A stretch of 64,000 nucleotides of DNA from contig CANUEZ040000001.1 of assembly GCA_948099385.1 (NCBI GenBank), forward strand, positions 1,620,389 to 1,684,388, written 5' to 3'. The stretch comes from Fasciola hepatica. Lineage: Eukaryota > Platyhelminthes > Trematoda > Plagiorchiida > Fasciolidae. Of this stretch, positions 1 through 10,639 are shown piece by piece. Numbering within the stretch: the stretch's first letter is position 1; every line of letters begins with the position of its first letter. The notes below the pieces were generated by a model. The model had not been told where the DNA came from, made no database searches, and saw only the letters and a program-made list of their open reading frames with translations. A program made the translations under genes and the position numbers.

Positions 1-3000
1 AGTTAAGTGATCCACTGATGTGGAGGGGAGGAAAGAATAAGTTTGAACCTTAAAATCGACTGTATTTAAATGCGCAGGCATTGTACCTCCGAAGTGTGGG
101 AAGACTTATAGATGACGTTACGTGTCTGTTAGTATTACACTACTCCGACCAGTCGCATCACGCGGACTTGTCTCGTACTTGCCATTACAGTTCATCGGTG
201 TAATATAGCCTCCTTGATAGAATGCTAATTACTCTGTCCACGATAAATCTAAAAGTGAAATGGCATTCAATTTCGTATCGGTATGTGAATATTCTGGATA
301 ATATAGTTGAGTGCTCATGTGTACTGCTTTACTTGGTGTTTAACTGATTTCCAGTGGTTGAATGAGTCGTAGAACATGAATCTGAAACCCAAAATCATAT
401 AGGGCCAGTCGGATATCTACATGTACTCCAAGGGTGATCATCACAAACATAAATAACTTATTTCAACTTTTTGGGGCAGTCCACTTAAGAGATTGTGAAT
501 GGACATCAAATCGTTAGAATGTGCGCAGGAGAACGTACGCCGAGTGATACGCGTGAGATGGAAAGCCAAAGGTCACTCGTATAATACGAATGAGAAATTA
601 CACAAAGGATTTCGTGTGAAAGCAAAGCGCTCACCCAGGCAAATGCGTCGAGTGATGGGATCATACATAGGGCACTGTATGAATAACACCTAGAGGAAGA
701 AGTCAACACAGAATAGGGTAGACTGATTATTCGAATTGGAATGTCAGGGTCGTGAGTCTCTAGATTGACCCGAGTGGAAAACCAACACAGCGTAAAAGCA
801 CACACATGAACAAGCGGTAGACAAAGGAAGGCTAAACACTATAGAAAGAGAAACGGACGAGCAGAAGATCGAGATGTGATCGGAAAAAGGAAGTAACACG
901 CTGAATAAATTTTGGAAAATGTGAGACACGAAGGTTCCGCGTGGGAATTTCATAAACAGATTGATTCAATGCTTCAGTTGGTATTCAACAAAATAAGCAT
1001 TGAAATACATCGCACTAGATGGAGTGAATCGTGAAAAACATTGAAATTCACGAAACTTCGGAGAGGGATACATTATCTCGAGAATAACAAGGAACCGGTC
1101 TTCAAGAGTTTTACAAATAATTGTTTGGAAAATAACTATCACCTGCTCCGGTTTTAAAATTGTATTTCATAACTTCAGTCACTATATGCTGACGTTGGAC
1201 ATATCACCTCGCTGCCTTATCGAAAAAGCCATCAGTTTGCTTCAGTCATACCATAACCTGAGTATCGTGAAAACGACTGGAAGATCTTTGCATATGTTCA
1301 TTACACCTGCACTGAAAAAACCCAATAAATTCTAACTTTATGGCAAAATAGATGGACTGAAATAATTGATAAAAAGAGAAGCGAATTGAGCTACCAGTTA
1401 TCATAGTTGTGAGACAAGATGTACTGGCATTTTTGCCGATTTTGCTGACACTTGTGAACTCTGAGTTATTTATGAAGTAGATACTCCGGTGAGCGAACCG
1501 TTGGTAGACAACTGGGCTAGTCTGGCAATAGTCTGTGAGTCATAACCATGCAGCTTTTGATTAAGTCCAAATGGGGACTAGGTTGTTGTCTACCGATGAA
1601 AACTATCAACACGGACGATTCAGGTATACCGAACTTTAATAGTCTGAATTGCTGGGCTGAATTCTCTCACTGCATGACGAACTCATGTACGCTAGAAAAT
1701 GTCATATCCGCGTACGACAACTATCAGGAGATACTAAGGAAAAACGGATTTTCTCTCCTATATGACTTAGGTAAAGTTGTTAATTAGCGCACCAGTTTTC
1801 ATGTCTACCCAATAAAGTTTCGACACAGAGATAGTATTTGTAAATTATGCGTTTTTAATCTATCACTGGAACTGTATTGGCTATCCGGACGATGTTACCA
1901 ACAATGAACTTTTTTGCCATTTGTGTTTTCTCTATAATAATTTTCACCTCAACTGGGCTTCAGTGCCGTTTCCTATCATGTTTCATTGTGTTTCAGATAT
2001 TTCACCTCTTGTGATAGAATCAATAACTCGACAACACACATCATGTGTGAAACTCAATTCAAATCACCATTGATCATGCACTGAGTTTGACGGTTCTGGT
2101 TGCTGTCTAGGAGTGGAAATCTCAGTCGGTAATCAGAAATCGTAATAGTTCAAAAAATGTAACAAAAGGCCTTTAATTAGTAGTGTCAAGTCAGTGAGGG
2201 CTGTGTTAGAGTATACGGGGCGACTGCTCACAATGTCTATGTTAACCAATGTATTTAACCGCGGATTCGATCTCTCCCAGGAAGCACAACACGCCCTACG
2301 TGGCCGAGTCTAAAATCAGGGTTTTTTCTCGCCTTTTTTCATGTACTGAATTGGCCAGTCTTGATTATTTTCTAACTACCACGTACCTCGGAGAACACAG
2401 CACAATAAAAATGTTTTTTTGCGGAAAATGCGCAACACGTGTGATCTTTAGTGTATCGGGTGGCCAATACTTTGCACCTGACCTCAGCGCTATGGATGTG
2501 ATGTTCTGACAAGATTTGACCGGTGCTATAAAACATCTGTGTGCGAAAACACAATATCCGTCAGGACTTCACTTGGGATAGCCACATTTACAAAGGGAAT
2601 AGAAAACATGCAAAACATAAGCAACGTACGTTCAGCATTTGGTAGATAAACGCATGGCTCGTCGACGCCACATAAGGGCAGTTGTCAGTCTCCTCGGTGG
2701 TGGTAATCAAAACTTTGAGTCGAGTAATTATCGCTGAGAAATTTGAAGTCATATACACCACAGTGCGTTGATTTCTTATCGTTTGTTGCGGATAATACCG
2801 TTATTGTTCAGTTTTGAAGTCAACGCCTCTGTATCACGAGCTCGAAGTCAATAATTTCCCAGGGTAATTTGACTGGATTGGTAAATTTGTGTCCCGGATT
2901 CGATAGTCAGAGGGAAATCACGCGTGCAAAGATGAACGTGCATGCTGTGCCAGCGGACGGTAGGCGCAAGTACAAGCGAGAGAGTGAAACTTAAACACGG

Positions 3001-3572
3001 ATGCGAGTGCATGAGTCACAGAGTACCCAAGCAAAAACGCAACTCGAGCTTACAGTTGGATTAAGCCCACGCAAGGTCGTTTTATACGTGGTGCCATCTG
3101 ATTGGTCAGTGCTGCATGGCTATCGTCATTATGTACGTATATATGCATGTGTGGGACTGTGGGTGTGTGCCTATGAGTGCAGTTCATTCGGATCACGTTC
3201 GCGCAGCGTGCGTGTACATGCGAGAATATCTGTCTTAGAGCGTTTGTTCAAGCTGACAACGCGTAGCAATACCTGAATCGAACTGGGTATCAATAAATAA
3301 ACATTTCTACCAGACTTATAAGGTCTGCCATCTAATCCTTCTACAACAAGATATTTAAAGAATGTAGTATGCCAGATCATTTCCTGAACAGATATTGTCA
3401 TCTCAAATCAAGTGAGACGCCGACAAATCCCTAACAGCTGAACATGCTTGAGGGAAACGGACACCATTTGCTCTCACTTGTGCTTGCCCACTGGCATAAT
3501 AACACCGGAAGAATGAAGCCTGTTATCCGATAAGTGGGCTTTGCACCGCGGAATTTAACAGAGGTCTGAGTC
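1..3572. other. Intergenic or intronic DNA, no gene recognised
   Basis: Only short, unconvincing open frames occur on either strand (the longest is about 90 codons). None shows a recognisable domain or periodic coding signature. No tRNA, rRNA or obvious repeat was recognised. It could be intron or intergenic sequence, or very old unrecognisable transposon DNA. Confidence 0.5.
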
Positions 3573-3583
3573 ATTGTGGCCAA
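3573..3583. repeat. Left target-site duplication of the RTE element
   Basis: The 11-mer ATTGTGGCCAA occurs here and again, perfectly, at 7428-7438 directly after the GAT tail of the retrotransposon. This is the footprint expected of target-primed insertion, and it fixes both ends of the element. Confidence 0.85.
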
Positions 3584-3939
3584 CCATCACGACGAGACTG
3601 CACCTTGACGTGGTGTGTGGCTTGCGCGCCTCTATGACCCAAAGAGCTATACAGGATGGCTTCCTTAAGCCGGAGATGCAATCATACCTGACAGGTCAAT
3701 GGGTAGAGGTCAGACGAAGTCCAGTCTCCTGGTCCTCCAGGTTGGGGGTTGATTTGAGCTGGCAACTCAGTCGGAAAAACCAGTGGAAGAATAATTGATC
3801 CAAGCAAATGGGCTTCCACTAAGCCATCCCGCTGCCTTGCGGATAGGTTCTTGTTAGAACTGGAGGCTTTGGATGAGGACCCTAATCGTTCTCCTGCTTT
3901 GTGGCTGGACACCCTAACAGTACTCGTCCAACATCTCCC

Positions 3940-5073
3940 ATGAACTGCACGAATACAAAGAATTCCATACTGCATCGGTCGTCGCGCAGGCTAATCAGGA
4001 CCGCGCTGCCCATTGCATCGAGCGGGGTGGGTAGTGATAAGTGTGCTACTGCTCAGAGTTCCCTCTCTTTTATTCAACCTTTGTCTTCTGTCCCTAACCA
4101 TCCCTCTTTGCCCCATCTATCGACCCATAGTGCTCCCACTGATAACACGGTCAATACTCGCAACAGTTCAATGTCAAATAGTATCGGGAATAATCCTCTG
4201 TCTGGTAACTCACATTTTCTCAAGCCCCGTCAGCCTCTGAATCTCGGCTCCTTCAACGTGCGTACACTCATGCAGGCCGGTCAGCAGGCGTGCCTAGCGC
4301 TCACAATAAATTATCTGAAGATTGATGTTTGCTGCTTAAGCGAAACGCGTATCCAGGATCCGAGCAGTGTAATTCAACTAACTGCTCCAGGTATCTCATC
4401 GAGGTATTTTTTGCGCACTTCAGGAGACGAAGCAGCTAGAGCTGTGGGTCAACGTGGTGTAGGAATTGTCTTGACTGACAAGGCTGAGGCTGCCCTTTTA
4501 GACTGGATTCTGGTTAACAGTCGTTTATGTGCTGTGAGACTCCAGGGGTCAGTTTGCGTTCGAAAGGATAGTTGTGTTAAGAGCAACTTGTTTGTGATCT
4601 CGGCGTACGCCCCAACGGACTGCAGCTCAGACTTGCAGAAAGATGAGTTCTATGATGCCCTCGCCACTCTCGTTCGCAGCAGTAAAGGTTCCGACATTGT
4701 AGTGCTAACTGGTGACTTCAATGCACAAGTTGGCAAACTTAGTGTGTCAGAAGCCTGTTTAGGTGGGCGCTGTGCTTTACCTGCTGAGCGTACAGATAAC
4801 GGGGATAGACTTCTCCAGTTTTGTGCAGACAATCGATTGTTCTTGTCTAGCACTAATTTCCGACACAGCTCGCGTCGCACAACGACATGGCGCTCTAACT
4901 CTACAAGTACTTTTAGTCAAACTGACCATATCGCCGTAAGCTACCGATGGCGCAGTTCTGTTCAGAACTGTAGATCTTACTGGTCCACGTACGTAGAGTC
5001 GGACCATGCATTAGTTTTAATGCGATTATCTCTCCAGCTCCATGGTCATCGTCGCAAACCGCAACCGGATTAG
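3940..5073 (+). CDS. RTE endonuclease domain (N-terminal part of polyprotein)
   Basis: This is the endonuclease/exonuclease/phosphatase-fold nickase that opens the genomic target for reverse transcription. The ATG at 3940 is chosen because the same start (MNCTN) is kept in copy 2 at 45702; the open frame itself extends upstream to 3901. From 3940 there is a serine- and proline-rich leader of about 100 residues, then the endonuclease. Motifs seen, numbered from that ATG, are SFNVRTL (Asn near 106), CLSETRIQD (catalytic Glu near 135), SAYAPTD (near 222), TGDFNAQVG (Asp and Asn near 259-261), TDHIAVSYRW (near 328) and the terminal SDH (near 354-356). These are the standard catalytic signatures, all intact. 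The frame stops at 5071-5073. Alignment with copy 2, which reads through here, shows a net one-base loss just before the stop, so the stop is an artefact of decay and not the natural end. Confidence 0.88.
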   Translation: MNCTNTKNSILHRSSRRLIRTALPIASSGVGSDKCATAQSSLSFIQPLSSVPNHPSLPHLSTHSAPTDNTVNTRNSSMSNSIGNNPLSGNSHFLKPRQPLNLGSFNVRTLMQAGQQACLALTINYLKIDVCCLSETRIQDPSSVIQLTAPGISSRYFLRTSGDEAARAVGQRGVGIVLTDKAEAALLDWILVNSRLCAVRLQGSVCVRKDSCVKSNLFVISAYAPTDCSSDLQKDEFYDALATLVRSSKGSDIVVLTGDFNAQVGKLSVSEACLGGRCALPAERTDNGDRLLQFCADNRLFLSSTNFRHSSRRTTTWRSNSTSTFSQTDHIAVSYRWRSSVQNCRSYWSTYVESDHALVLMRLSLQLHGHRRKPQPD

Positions 5074-5075
5074 CC

Positions 5076-5363
5076 GTGCAACGTTTGTGTGATACAGAAG
5101 TCCGCACCCGGTATGAGCAGAAGTTAGCACATGAGCTAGGATCCACGGAGAACAGTAATGTAGATGAGCATTGGTCTCATATCAAACAGGCGATGCACGT
5201 TGCAGCAGGTTTTGCCTGTGGTCCTCGATCCGTTGTCCATCAAAGACACTGGATCTCGCAAGAGTCGCTGAGTATAATGGAGCAAAAACGTCAGCTTTCG
5301 AACCGTAAGAAGATGAATAAGATGCGGAGAAAGCTGCACAGACAAGTTACGCAAAGCATTTAG
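5076..5363 (+). CDS. RTE linker between endonuclease and RT (frameshifted)
   Basis: This frame continues the polyprotein after the frameshift near 5062-5073. It carries the charged linker (QRLCDTEVRTRYEQKL at its start), recognisable in copy 2 on the opposite strand at 44314-44568. It ends at a TAG at 5361-5363. Copy 2 has AGG at the equivalent codon, in the context RND.ENWW, so an arginine-to-stop nonsense change is the simplest explanation. The same frame then runs on into the RT domain. There is no independent start; it is one protein with the flanking segments. Confidence 0.75.
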   Translation: MQRLCDTEVRTRYEQKLAHELGSTENSNVDEHWSHIKQAMHVAAGFACGPRSVVHQRHWISQESLSIMEQKRQLSNRKKMNKMRRKLHRQVTQSI

Positions 5364-5402
5364 AATGATCGCGAAAATTGGTGGGTCAAGGTAGCCGAAG
5401 AA

Positions 5403-7229
5403 ATGGAAGTGGCAGCTGCTTCAGGTAACAGTCAAAGACTGTTCAAACTTATTCGTGACACCAGTGGACCGCGAACTCAGGTCAGTGAAACGATTTGGGA
5501 TAGAAATGGAGAACCCATCCATAGCAAACAGCAAAGGCTTGACCGATGGGCCGAGTACTTCAAGGAACAGTTTAGCTGGCCGCACGCTAATGTAGTTACT
5601 CCCGTGTCCACAACTGCGACTCCTTGGGTGGTATCACTTGAGCCCCCATCAGAAGTAGAAGTAGAGTCATGTATTCGATTACTAAGGCGGGGGAAAGCGG
5701 CAGGTCCCGACGAACTTCCCCCAGTTCTTTTCAAACTGGGTGGTGAGGCGTTGATAAAACCACTTACCACCTTGCTCCGTGACTTTTGGAACGCGGAGCG
5801 TATTCCGTTAATATGGAGTGAGTCGTTCATTGTTCCCATCTTCAAAAAGGGAATACGCAATGACTGCAGTAATCATCGTGGGATTAGCTTAATTCCGATA
5901 GTTACCAAAGTATTAGCTTCGATTTTGCTGCATCGTCTTACACCGGCTCGCGAGAGGAATGTCCGCGAACAGCAGACTGGATTCCCACCAGGTCGAGGAT
6001 GCATCGACCAGATTTTTACTCTTCGCCGACTACTTGAAACGCGTCACACGCACCGCCGACCAACAATAATGCTTTTCTTAGACCTGAAAGGCGCCTTCGA
6101 TTCAGTTGATCGAACATCGCTTTTCAGTGTTCTTCATCGAAAAGGTATGCCCCAGAAGTTCGTGAACCTACTGGGATCATTGTATTCTCATACTTCTGGC
6201 CGCGTTAGAGTCTACGGTGAACTATCCGGTCGGTTCGAAACGACCAGTGGTGTTCGGCAGGGATGCCCTTTGTCTCCATTCCTGTTCAACTTCGTCATGG
6301 ACAAAATTATGGACAGTGCGCTACAAAATCTTCGGGATGTAGGCGTCCAACTAGGAAATAGTGAGAAGCTAGGTGACCTAGATTACGCAGACGACGTTGT
6401 CTGCTTGTTCGAATGCACGGAACATGCTCAGCGTGCACTAGCTAGACTCGCAAGAGCTGTAGCTCCATTCGGCATGCGCTTTGCACCTTCAAAGTGCAAG
6501 GTGATGTTACAAGACTGGACGTCAGCGATTCCGAGCTTGATGCTCGATGGGGAGGTGCTGTCAGTTGTCGACCACTTCACCTACCTCGGTAGCTGCGTGA
6601 CGACGGATGGGAGCACTGTAGTAGAGGTGAGTACGCGGATATCCAAGGCTCGAGCGGCGTACACTGGACTGAAGCACTTGTGGCGCCGACCTGATATTTC
6701 ACTGAAGTTGAAAGGTCGTGTATACTGTGCCACTGTGCGTTCAGTTTTGTTGTATGGTTGCGAAACTTGGAGTCTGCGTGCTGAAGATATTCGTCGTCTT
6801 GAGGTTTTCGACCATCGATGTTTACGTAGTATCGCTAGGATTGGGTGGAATAGCCGAGTAAGCAACGATGAGGTGAGAAAGCGAGTATTGGGTACTAATT
6901 CAGAGAACGTTTTGTCACAGCGTATCCAGCTTAGTAGACTACGTTGGTTGGGACACGTGTTACGTATGGCAAGCACACGTCTACCTTGCCGTGTCTTATT
7001 CTCCGTTCCTCCTAGGGAGTGGAAAAGACCACCTGGAGGTCAACAGATGACGTGGCAGCGAGGAATGAGAAAATGTACAGCAAACCTAGGAAAAGTAGGT
7101 GCATCACGTCTTCGTGGTCGGACTCCAAAAGATCCCTCAACCAGTTGGCTGGAGACACTGAAGGATATGGCAGCGAACCGCGAGCAGTGGCGATCGTGTT
7201 GTCACTTTCTATCGAATCAGAATGATTGA
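5403..7229 (+). CDS. RTE reverse transcriptase and C-terminal domain
   Basis: This is the reverse transcriptase of the non-LTR retrotransposon, open for 608 codons. Residues are numbered from the ATG at 5403, which is probably internal to the polyprotein. Seen are AGPDELPP near 100, FIVPIFKKG near 142-150, QTGFPPGRGCIDQIF near 191-205, motif A FLDLKGAFDSVD with Asp 227, motif B SGVRQGCPLSPFLFN near 282-296, and motif C YADD at 328-331. After the thumb comes the C-terminal region typical of this clade (LLYGCETWSL near 449-458, RCLRSIARIGW, VLGT, RLRWLGHVLRM), ending in a short basic tail. All catalytic aspartates are present. It lies in the same frame as the linker at 5076-5363, separated by one nonsense codon. 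Expression would need repair of that codon and of the upstream frameshift. Confidence 0.93.
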   Translation: MEVAAASGNSQRLFKLIRDTSGPRTQVSETIWDRNGEPIHSKQQRLDRWAEYFKEQFSWPHANVVTPVSTTATPWVVSLEPPSEVEVESCIRLLRRGKAAGPDELPPVLFKLGGEALIKPLTTLLRDFWNAERIPLIWSESFIVPIFKKGIRNDCSNHRGISLIPIVTKVLASILLHRLTPARERNVREQQTGFPPGRGCIDQIFTLRRLLETRHTHRRPTIMLFLDLKGAFDSVDRTSLFSVLHRKGMPQKFVNLLGSLYSHTSGRVRVYGELSGRFETTSGVRQGCPLSPFLFNFVMDKIMDSALQNLRDVGVQLGNSEKLGDLDYADDVVCLFECTEHAQRALARLARAVAPFGMRFAPSKCKVMLQDWTSAIPSLMLDGEVLSVVDHFTYLGSCVTTDGSTVVEVSTRISKARAAYTGLKHLWRRPDISLKLKGRVYCATVRSVLLYGCETWSLRAEDIRRLEVFDHRCLRSIARIGWNSRVSNDEVRKRVLGTNSENVLSQRIQLSRLRWLGHVLRMASTRLPCRVLFSVPPREWKRPPGGQQMTWQRGMRKCTANLGKVGASRLRGRTPKDPSTSWLETLKDMAANREQWRSCCHFLSNQND

Positions 7230-7412
7230 TCGATGTGTGTTTGTACAGTTAGACTGTGTATTCCATGTGTTGGCTACTAGGGCATTCTTTCCTTTTGCTA
7301 CCCGTGTAGGTCCACTCCCTCTCCATCTTGTATATTCATACTTTCTAATTCAACGTGCAACATGGTGAGAAAGGCAGTGGTCAGTGGGGCTTGCCCTACT
7401 GTTTAACGCTGT

Positions 7413-7427
7413 ACGATGATGATGATG
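7413..7427 (+). repeat. (GAT)n 3' tail of RTE copy 1
   Basis: Four to five GAT units stand immediately before the right target-site duplication. Simple trinucleotide tails instead of poly(A) are characteristic of RTE elements. The equivalent tails in the other copies (8632-8655 and 42228-42246, antisense) are also ATC/GAT-rich but degenerate. Confidence 0.8.
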
Positions 7428-7438
7428 ATTGTGGCCAA
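7428..7438. repeat. Right target-site duplication of the RTE element
   Basis: Perfect copy of the 11-mer at 3573-3583, directly abutting the GAT tail. Confidence 0.85.
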
Positions 7439-7658
7439 GTAGTTATTCCACTATTCATTTTTTTATTTCAATCGGAGCAAGCGATTTGATGTATATTTGG
7501 CCCGTGCGTGTACGGCGTGTTGAAACGTATAAAAGTTTGAAGATAATAGGCGACGTGACCAGCTCAGCCGTGTCCTAACATTCGAACTTTGAAACAGTTT
7601 TTCTGTACTATTTGATGCTTTAATAAACAGTGTGGACAAAAATAAGGATACATCCTGG

Positions 7659-7875
7659 GGAGGTCGGATTTCTCAACTTGTTACTCAGAATTATGTTAGT
7701 AGGCAAAATGAAGAAATAACATGAAGTAAATAATAAAGTCAGTTAGAAAAGTGTGCATGGAAATTGGATGATAGAGAAGAAAATGAGCAGACTTGACCGA
7801 TATTTAGGGTCGAATGACGCCTCTAGGCTGTCCACCAACCTTAAGAAAAGGGTTCATTTGTTAAATATTCCCTTC
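7659..7875 (+). repeat. Left arm of 217-bp inverted repeat
   Basis: Reverse complement of 10415-10631 at about 97% by visual alignment. Similarity stops abruptly at both ends. Confidence 0.85.
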
Positions 7876-8631
7876 AAGTTGACTGACGCGACTGCTTCGC
7901 TAACGTAGACAGGGTGTTTGGGGCACTTAGTCGAGTGCGCTCGTTCTGTCATGTCTATGCTTGCCACCATGTAAAGTGAGGACTACTTGATCCTCTACGG
8001 TGGCGATAACCTTGACCTTCCATTATTTACATCGTCACATGATGAGGAGGAAAATTATCAACATGTTTTCTGACTTTACAACTGTCTGTGTGAGCTCGAT
8101 GCAGGATGGGAGCTCAGCAGGGGCCACATACTGTAACAGAATACATGATATAGATCTGGATAGGAGGAAGATATTCTGGTTCTCTTCAGAAATTGGGAAC
8201 GATTAGTCGGCATTCTTGAAGATCTATACAGCCCGGTCGCCTGTTCCACTACTTACCACGTTCTGTTTCCACCAGCAATTATTCTGTCCCACTAGCGAGG
8301 CTATGGATACATTCACCATCAACCTATGAAACGTCTGTAGCACCAAAACACTGTTTTCTCGGCCAACATTTTGTCCCTCCTCATTGGTCTCTCACGACTG
8401 TTGTTTCACGGTCCCCTTTCACTTATTAGTCACTATTTAGCAGTGTTAGTCTCTTTTTCAGCACCCTGAGGGCGACCTGTTACCTCTGGTGCACTGTAGA
8501 AAAACTTTTGTGTTTAACGGCTGATAAGAATCACCCATCAGTTTCTGTAATAAAGCTGAAGGAGTGCACCACAAATTCCATGGTGATACTGGCATAAACT
8601 AATCGTTAGATTTGCCGAACGTTGTTGGTCA

Positions 8632-9622
8632 TGTCATCATGATCATAATCATAATTATCCAACTGCGTTAAACAGCAGCAGGAGCCCCACTGACGACTGC
8701 CTGCCTTACCAGCTTGCACGTGGTGATAGAAAGAATGAATATACCAGATGGATGGAGATTGGACCTTCAATAGTGGGAAAAGAAAACAATGGCCTAGTAG
8801 CCAACACACGGAATACACAGTCTAACTGTACAAACACGTATTGATCAATCATTCTGATTTGACAGAAAGTGACAACACGATCACCACTGTTCACGGTTCG
8901 CTGCCATATTCTTCAGTGTCTCCAGCCAGCTGGTTGAGGGATCTTTTGGAGTCCAACCACGAAGACGTGATGCACCTACTTTTCCTAAGTTTGGTGAACA
9001 TTTTATCATCCTTGCTGCCACGCCATCTGTTGACCTTCACGAGGCTTCATCCTTTCCCGGGTAGGAACGGAAAACAGGACACAGTACGGTAGACATGTGT
9101 TTGCATACGTAGCACATGCCCCAACCAACAAAGTATAGTTGTCTGTATTTGCTGTGATAAAAAATTCTGTGCATTAGTGCCCTATACTCCATTTCTGACT
9201 TCAGTATTGCTTACTCGGTCACTCCATCCAATCTTAGAGATACTGCGCAAACATTGACAATCGAAAACTTCAATTTGATGGACATCATATGTACGCACAG
9301 TCCACATCTAGCAAGCAAATGACAAAACTGAACGCACCATAGCACAGTACACACGACCTTTCAAATTCAGTGAAATATTAGGTAGGTGCCACAAGTGCTT
9401 CAGTCCACCGCACGCCCCTCGAGCCTTCGATATACGTGTTCTCATCCCTGCGATCCAACTCTCATCCGTCGTCACGCTGCTGCCGATGTAAGTGAAGCGG
9501 TCGGCAACTGCTAGCACCTCCCCATCGAGCATGAAGCTCGAGACCGTTGACATCCAGTCTTGCAACATCACTTTACACTTTGGAGGTTAAAAGTGCATGC
9601 CGAATGGAGCTGCAGCCCTTGC
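8632..9622 (-). mobile_element. 5'-truncated RTE copy (copy 3)
   Basis: Reading on -, similarity to copy 1 begins near its position 6450 (downstream of the YADD motif) and continues through the C-terminal domain and 3' UTR to an ATC/GAT-rich tail near 8640. Truncation of the 5' end is the usual outcome of incomplete target-primed reverse transcription. The 3' UTR, including the stretch around the stop codon, is well conserved. The element lies inside the inverted-repeat unit 7659-10631. Confidence 0.88.
9308..9571 (-). pseudogene. RTE C-terminal RT fragment
   Basis: The open segment matches the post-RT region of copy 1: LDGEVL, FTYIGS, TRISKAR, GLKHLW, LKGRVYCAMVRSVL. The next motif is disrupted (the expected YGCETW region reads FAC and then a stop). 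Further damaged coding sequence continues to about 8860 with several stops and shifts. It is non-functional. Confidence 0.85.
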
Positions 9623-10414
9623 GATCATGCATATTTCATCACATTTCTTTTAGGCATAATGGGAAACGCGTTGCACTGAACCACGTGAAAGGTTAACACA
9701 ATATGCATACGATGTTATCCTGTGAGTTCTAAATAGCGAATGACAACCAAGTGATGAAAAAAAAGATCGGTCAATAAGTTAGTCAGTGAGGTTTTAAAAT
9801 AGACCCTAAAGGGAGTGGTGTGCTCTGCATAGGAACAGAGTGATAGAATGATACCGTGAGGAACTTCCGTCGTTGAAAGTAGTTATGACGTTGTGACCAC
9901 GACCAAATGGTAATTATTCACGATTGGCGAAGAGGTCAGGTAGATGACCTGCGATAGATGGCGTGCTGCTATGTACACCTAATAGATTTGGAAACTCTCT
10001 CGGTACACAGTTAAATGTTTCAGTACGGTCGCAACTACAAATCTTAGCAGCTTTACATATCTTAAAGAATGAGAAACCAAATAGCTTCTGAGATACATTG
10101 ACATTCATTGGGACACTCAATTACCGGTGGTCAAGCTTACCGGGCCAGTCCTCCTTAACTCAGAGAACGTTCGATGCAATCGAAGTAATGAACATACAAG
10201 TCTGAGTATTAGATTGATCGACATATCTTCGACGCAGTGAACATGCACTCGCATCATCGATGCCACTGTTGCATAACCCGGGGTATTTTCATGGAACGAA
10301 AAACGTTGATGCTGATATTAATATGAGAGTAAATTTAGTTTGCACCCTTGGCGACAACCCGTCTGGACCACTGAGCTTATCACACTTCATTGTCATTAGT
10401 ACCTCATATACTTA

Positions 10415-10631
10415 GAAGGAATATTTAACATATGAACCCTTTTCTTAAGGTTGGTGGACAGCCTAGAGGCGTCATTCGACCCTAAATATCGGTCAAGTCT
10501 GCTCATTTTCTTCTCTATCATCCAATTTCCATGCACACTTTTCTAACTGATTTTATTATTTACTTCATGTTATTTGCTTCATTTTGCCTACTAACATAAT
10601 TTTGAGTAATAAGTTGAGAAATCCGACCTCC
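10415..10631 (-). repeat. Right arm of 217-bp inverted repeat
   Basis: Inverted counterpart of 7659-7875; see the enclosing element. Confidence 0.85.
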
Positions 10632-10639
10632 GCATGGTG

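Larger units (their letters stand above)
3584..7427 (+). mobile_element. Full-length RTE-type non-LTR retrotransposon (copy 1)
   Basis: The element is 3.84 kb, with a 5' leader (3584-3939), an apurinic-type endonuclease region, a reverse transcriptase region, a 3' UTR (7230-7415) and a short (GAT)n tail. RTE-clade elements are known to be about 3.3-4 kb, to encode an endonuclease-RT polyprotein and to end in short simple repeats, and this copy fits. The 11-bp duplication at both ends shows a complete insertion. Three other copies support the boundaries: 8632-9622 (3' part), 42228-46033 (nearly full) and 41095-41245 (5' leader only). Against copy 2, this copy has a net one-base deletion near 5062-5073 and a nonsense codon at 5361-5363, so it is probably not autonomous now. 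Strand + is set by the domain order and the tail. Confidence 0.9.
7659..10631. mobile_element. Putative 3-kb long-TIR DNA element or inverted-repeat unit
   Basis: The arms 7659-7875 and 10415-10631 are inverted copies of each other, 217 bp each, with roughly four substitutions and two single-base indels noticed by eye. Both begin GGAGGTCGGATTTCTCAAC at the outer edge. The 2.5-kb interior has no transposase that I can recognise. It holds a 5'-truncated RTE copy (8632-9622) that probably inserted later. Sharp outer ends and equal arm lengths favour a non-autonomous DNA transposon with long terminal inverted repeats. I could not find a convincing target-site duplication in the flanks, so two independent inverted copies of a dispersed repeat remain possible. 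Confidence 0.5.

Noticed and set aside
506..953. Overlapping antisense frames of 99 and 69 codons
   Set aside because: No domain and no coding bias visible; consistent with chance open frames.
4013..5354. Additional ORFs inside the RTE endonuclease and linker region (both strands)
   Set aside because: They are frame shadows of the endonuclease-RT polyprotein and carry no motifs of their own.
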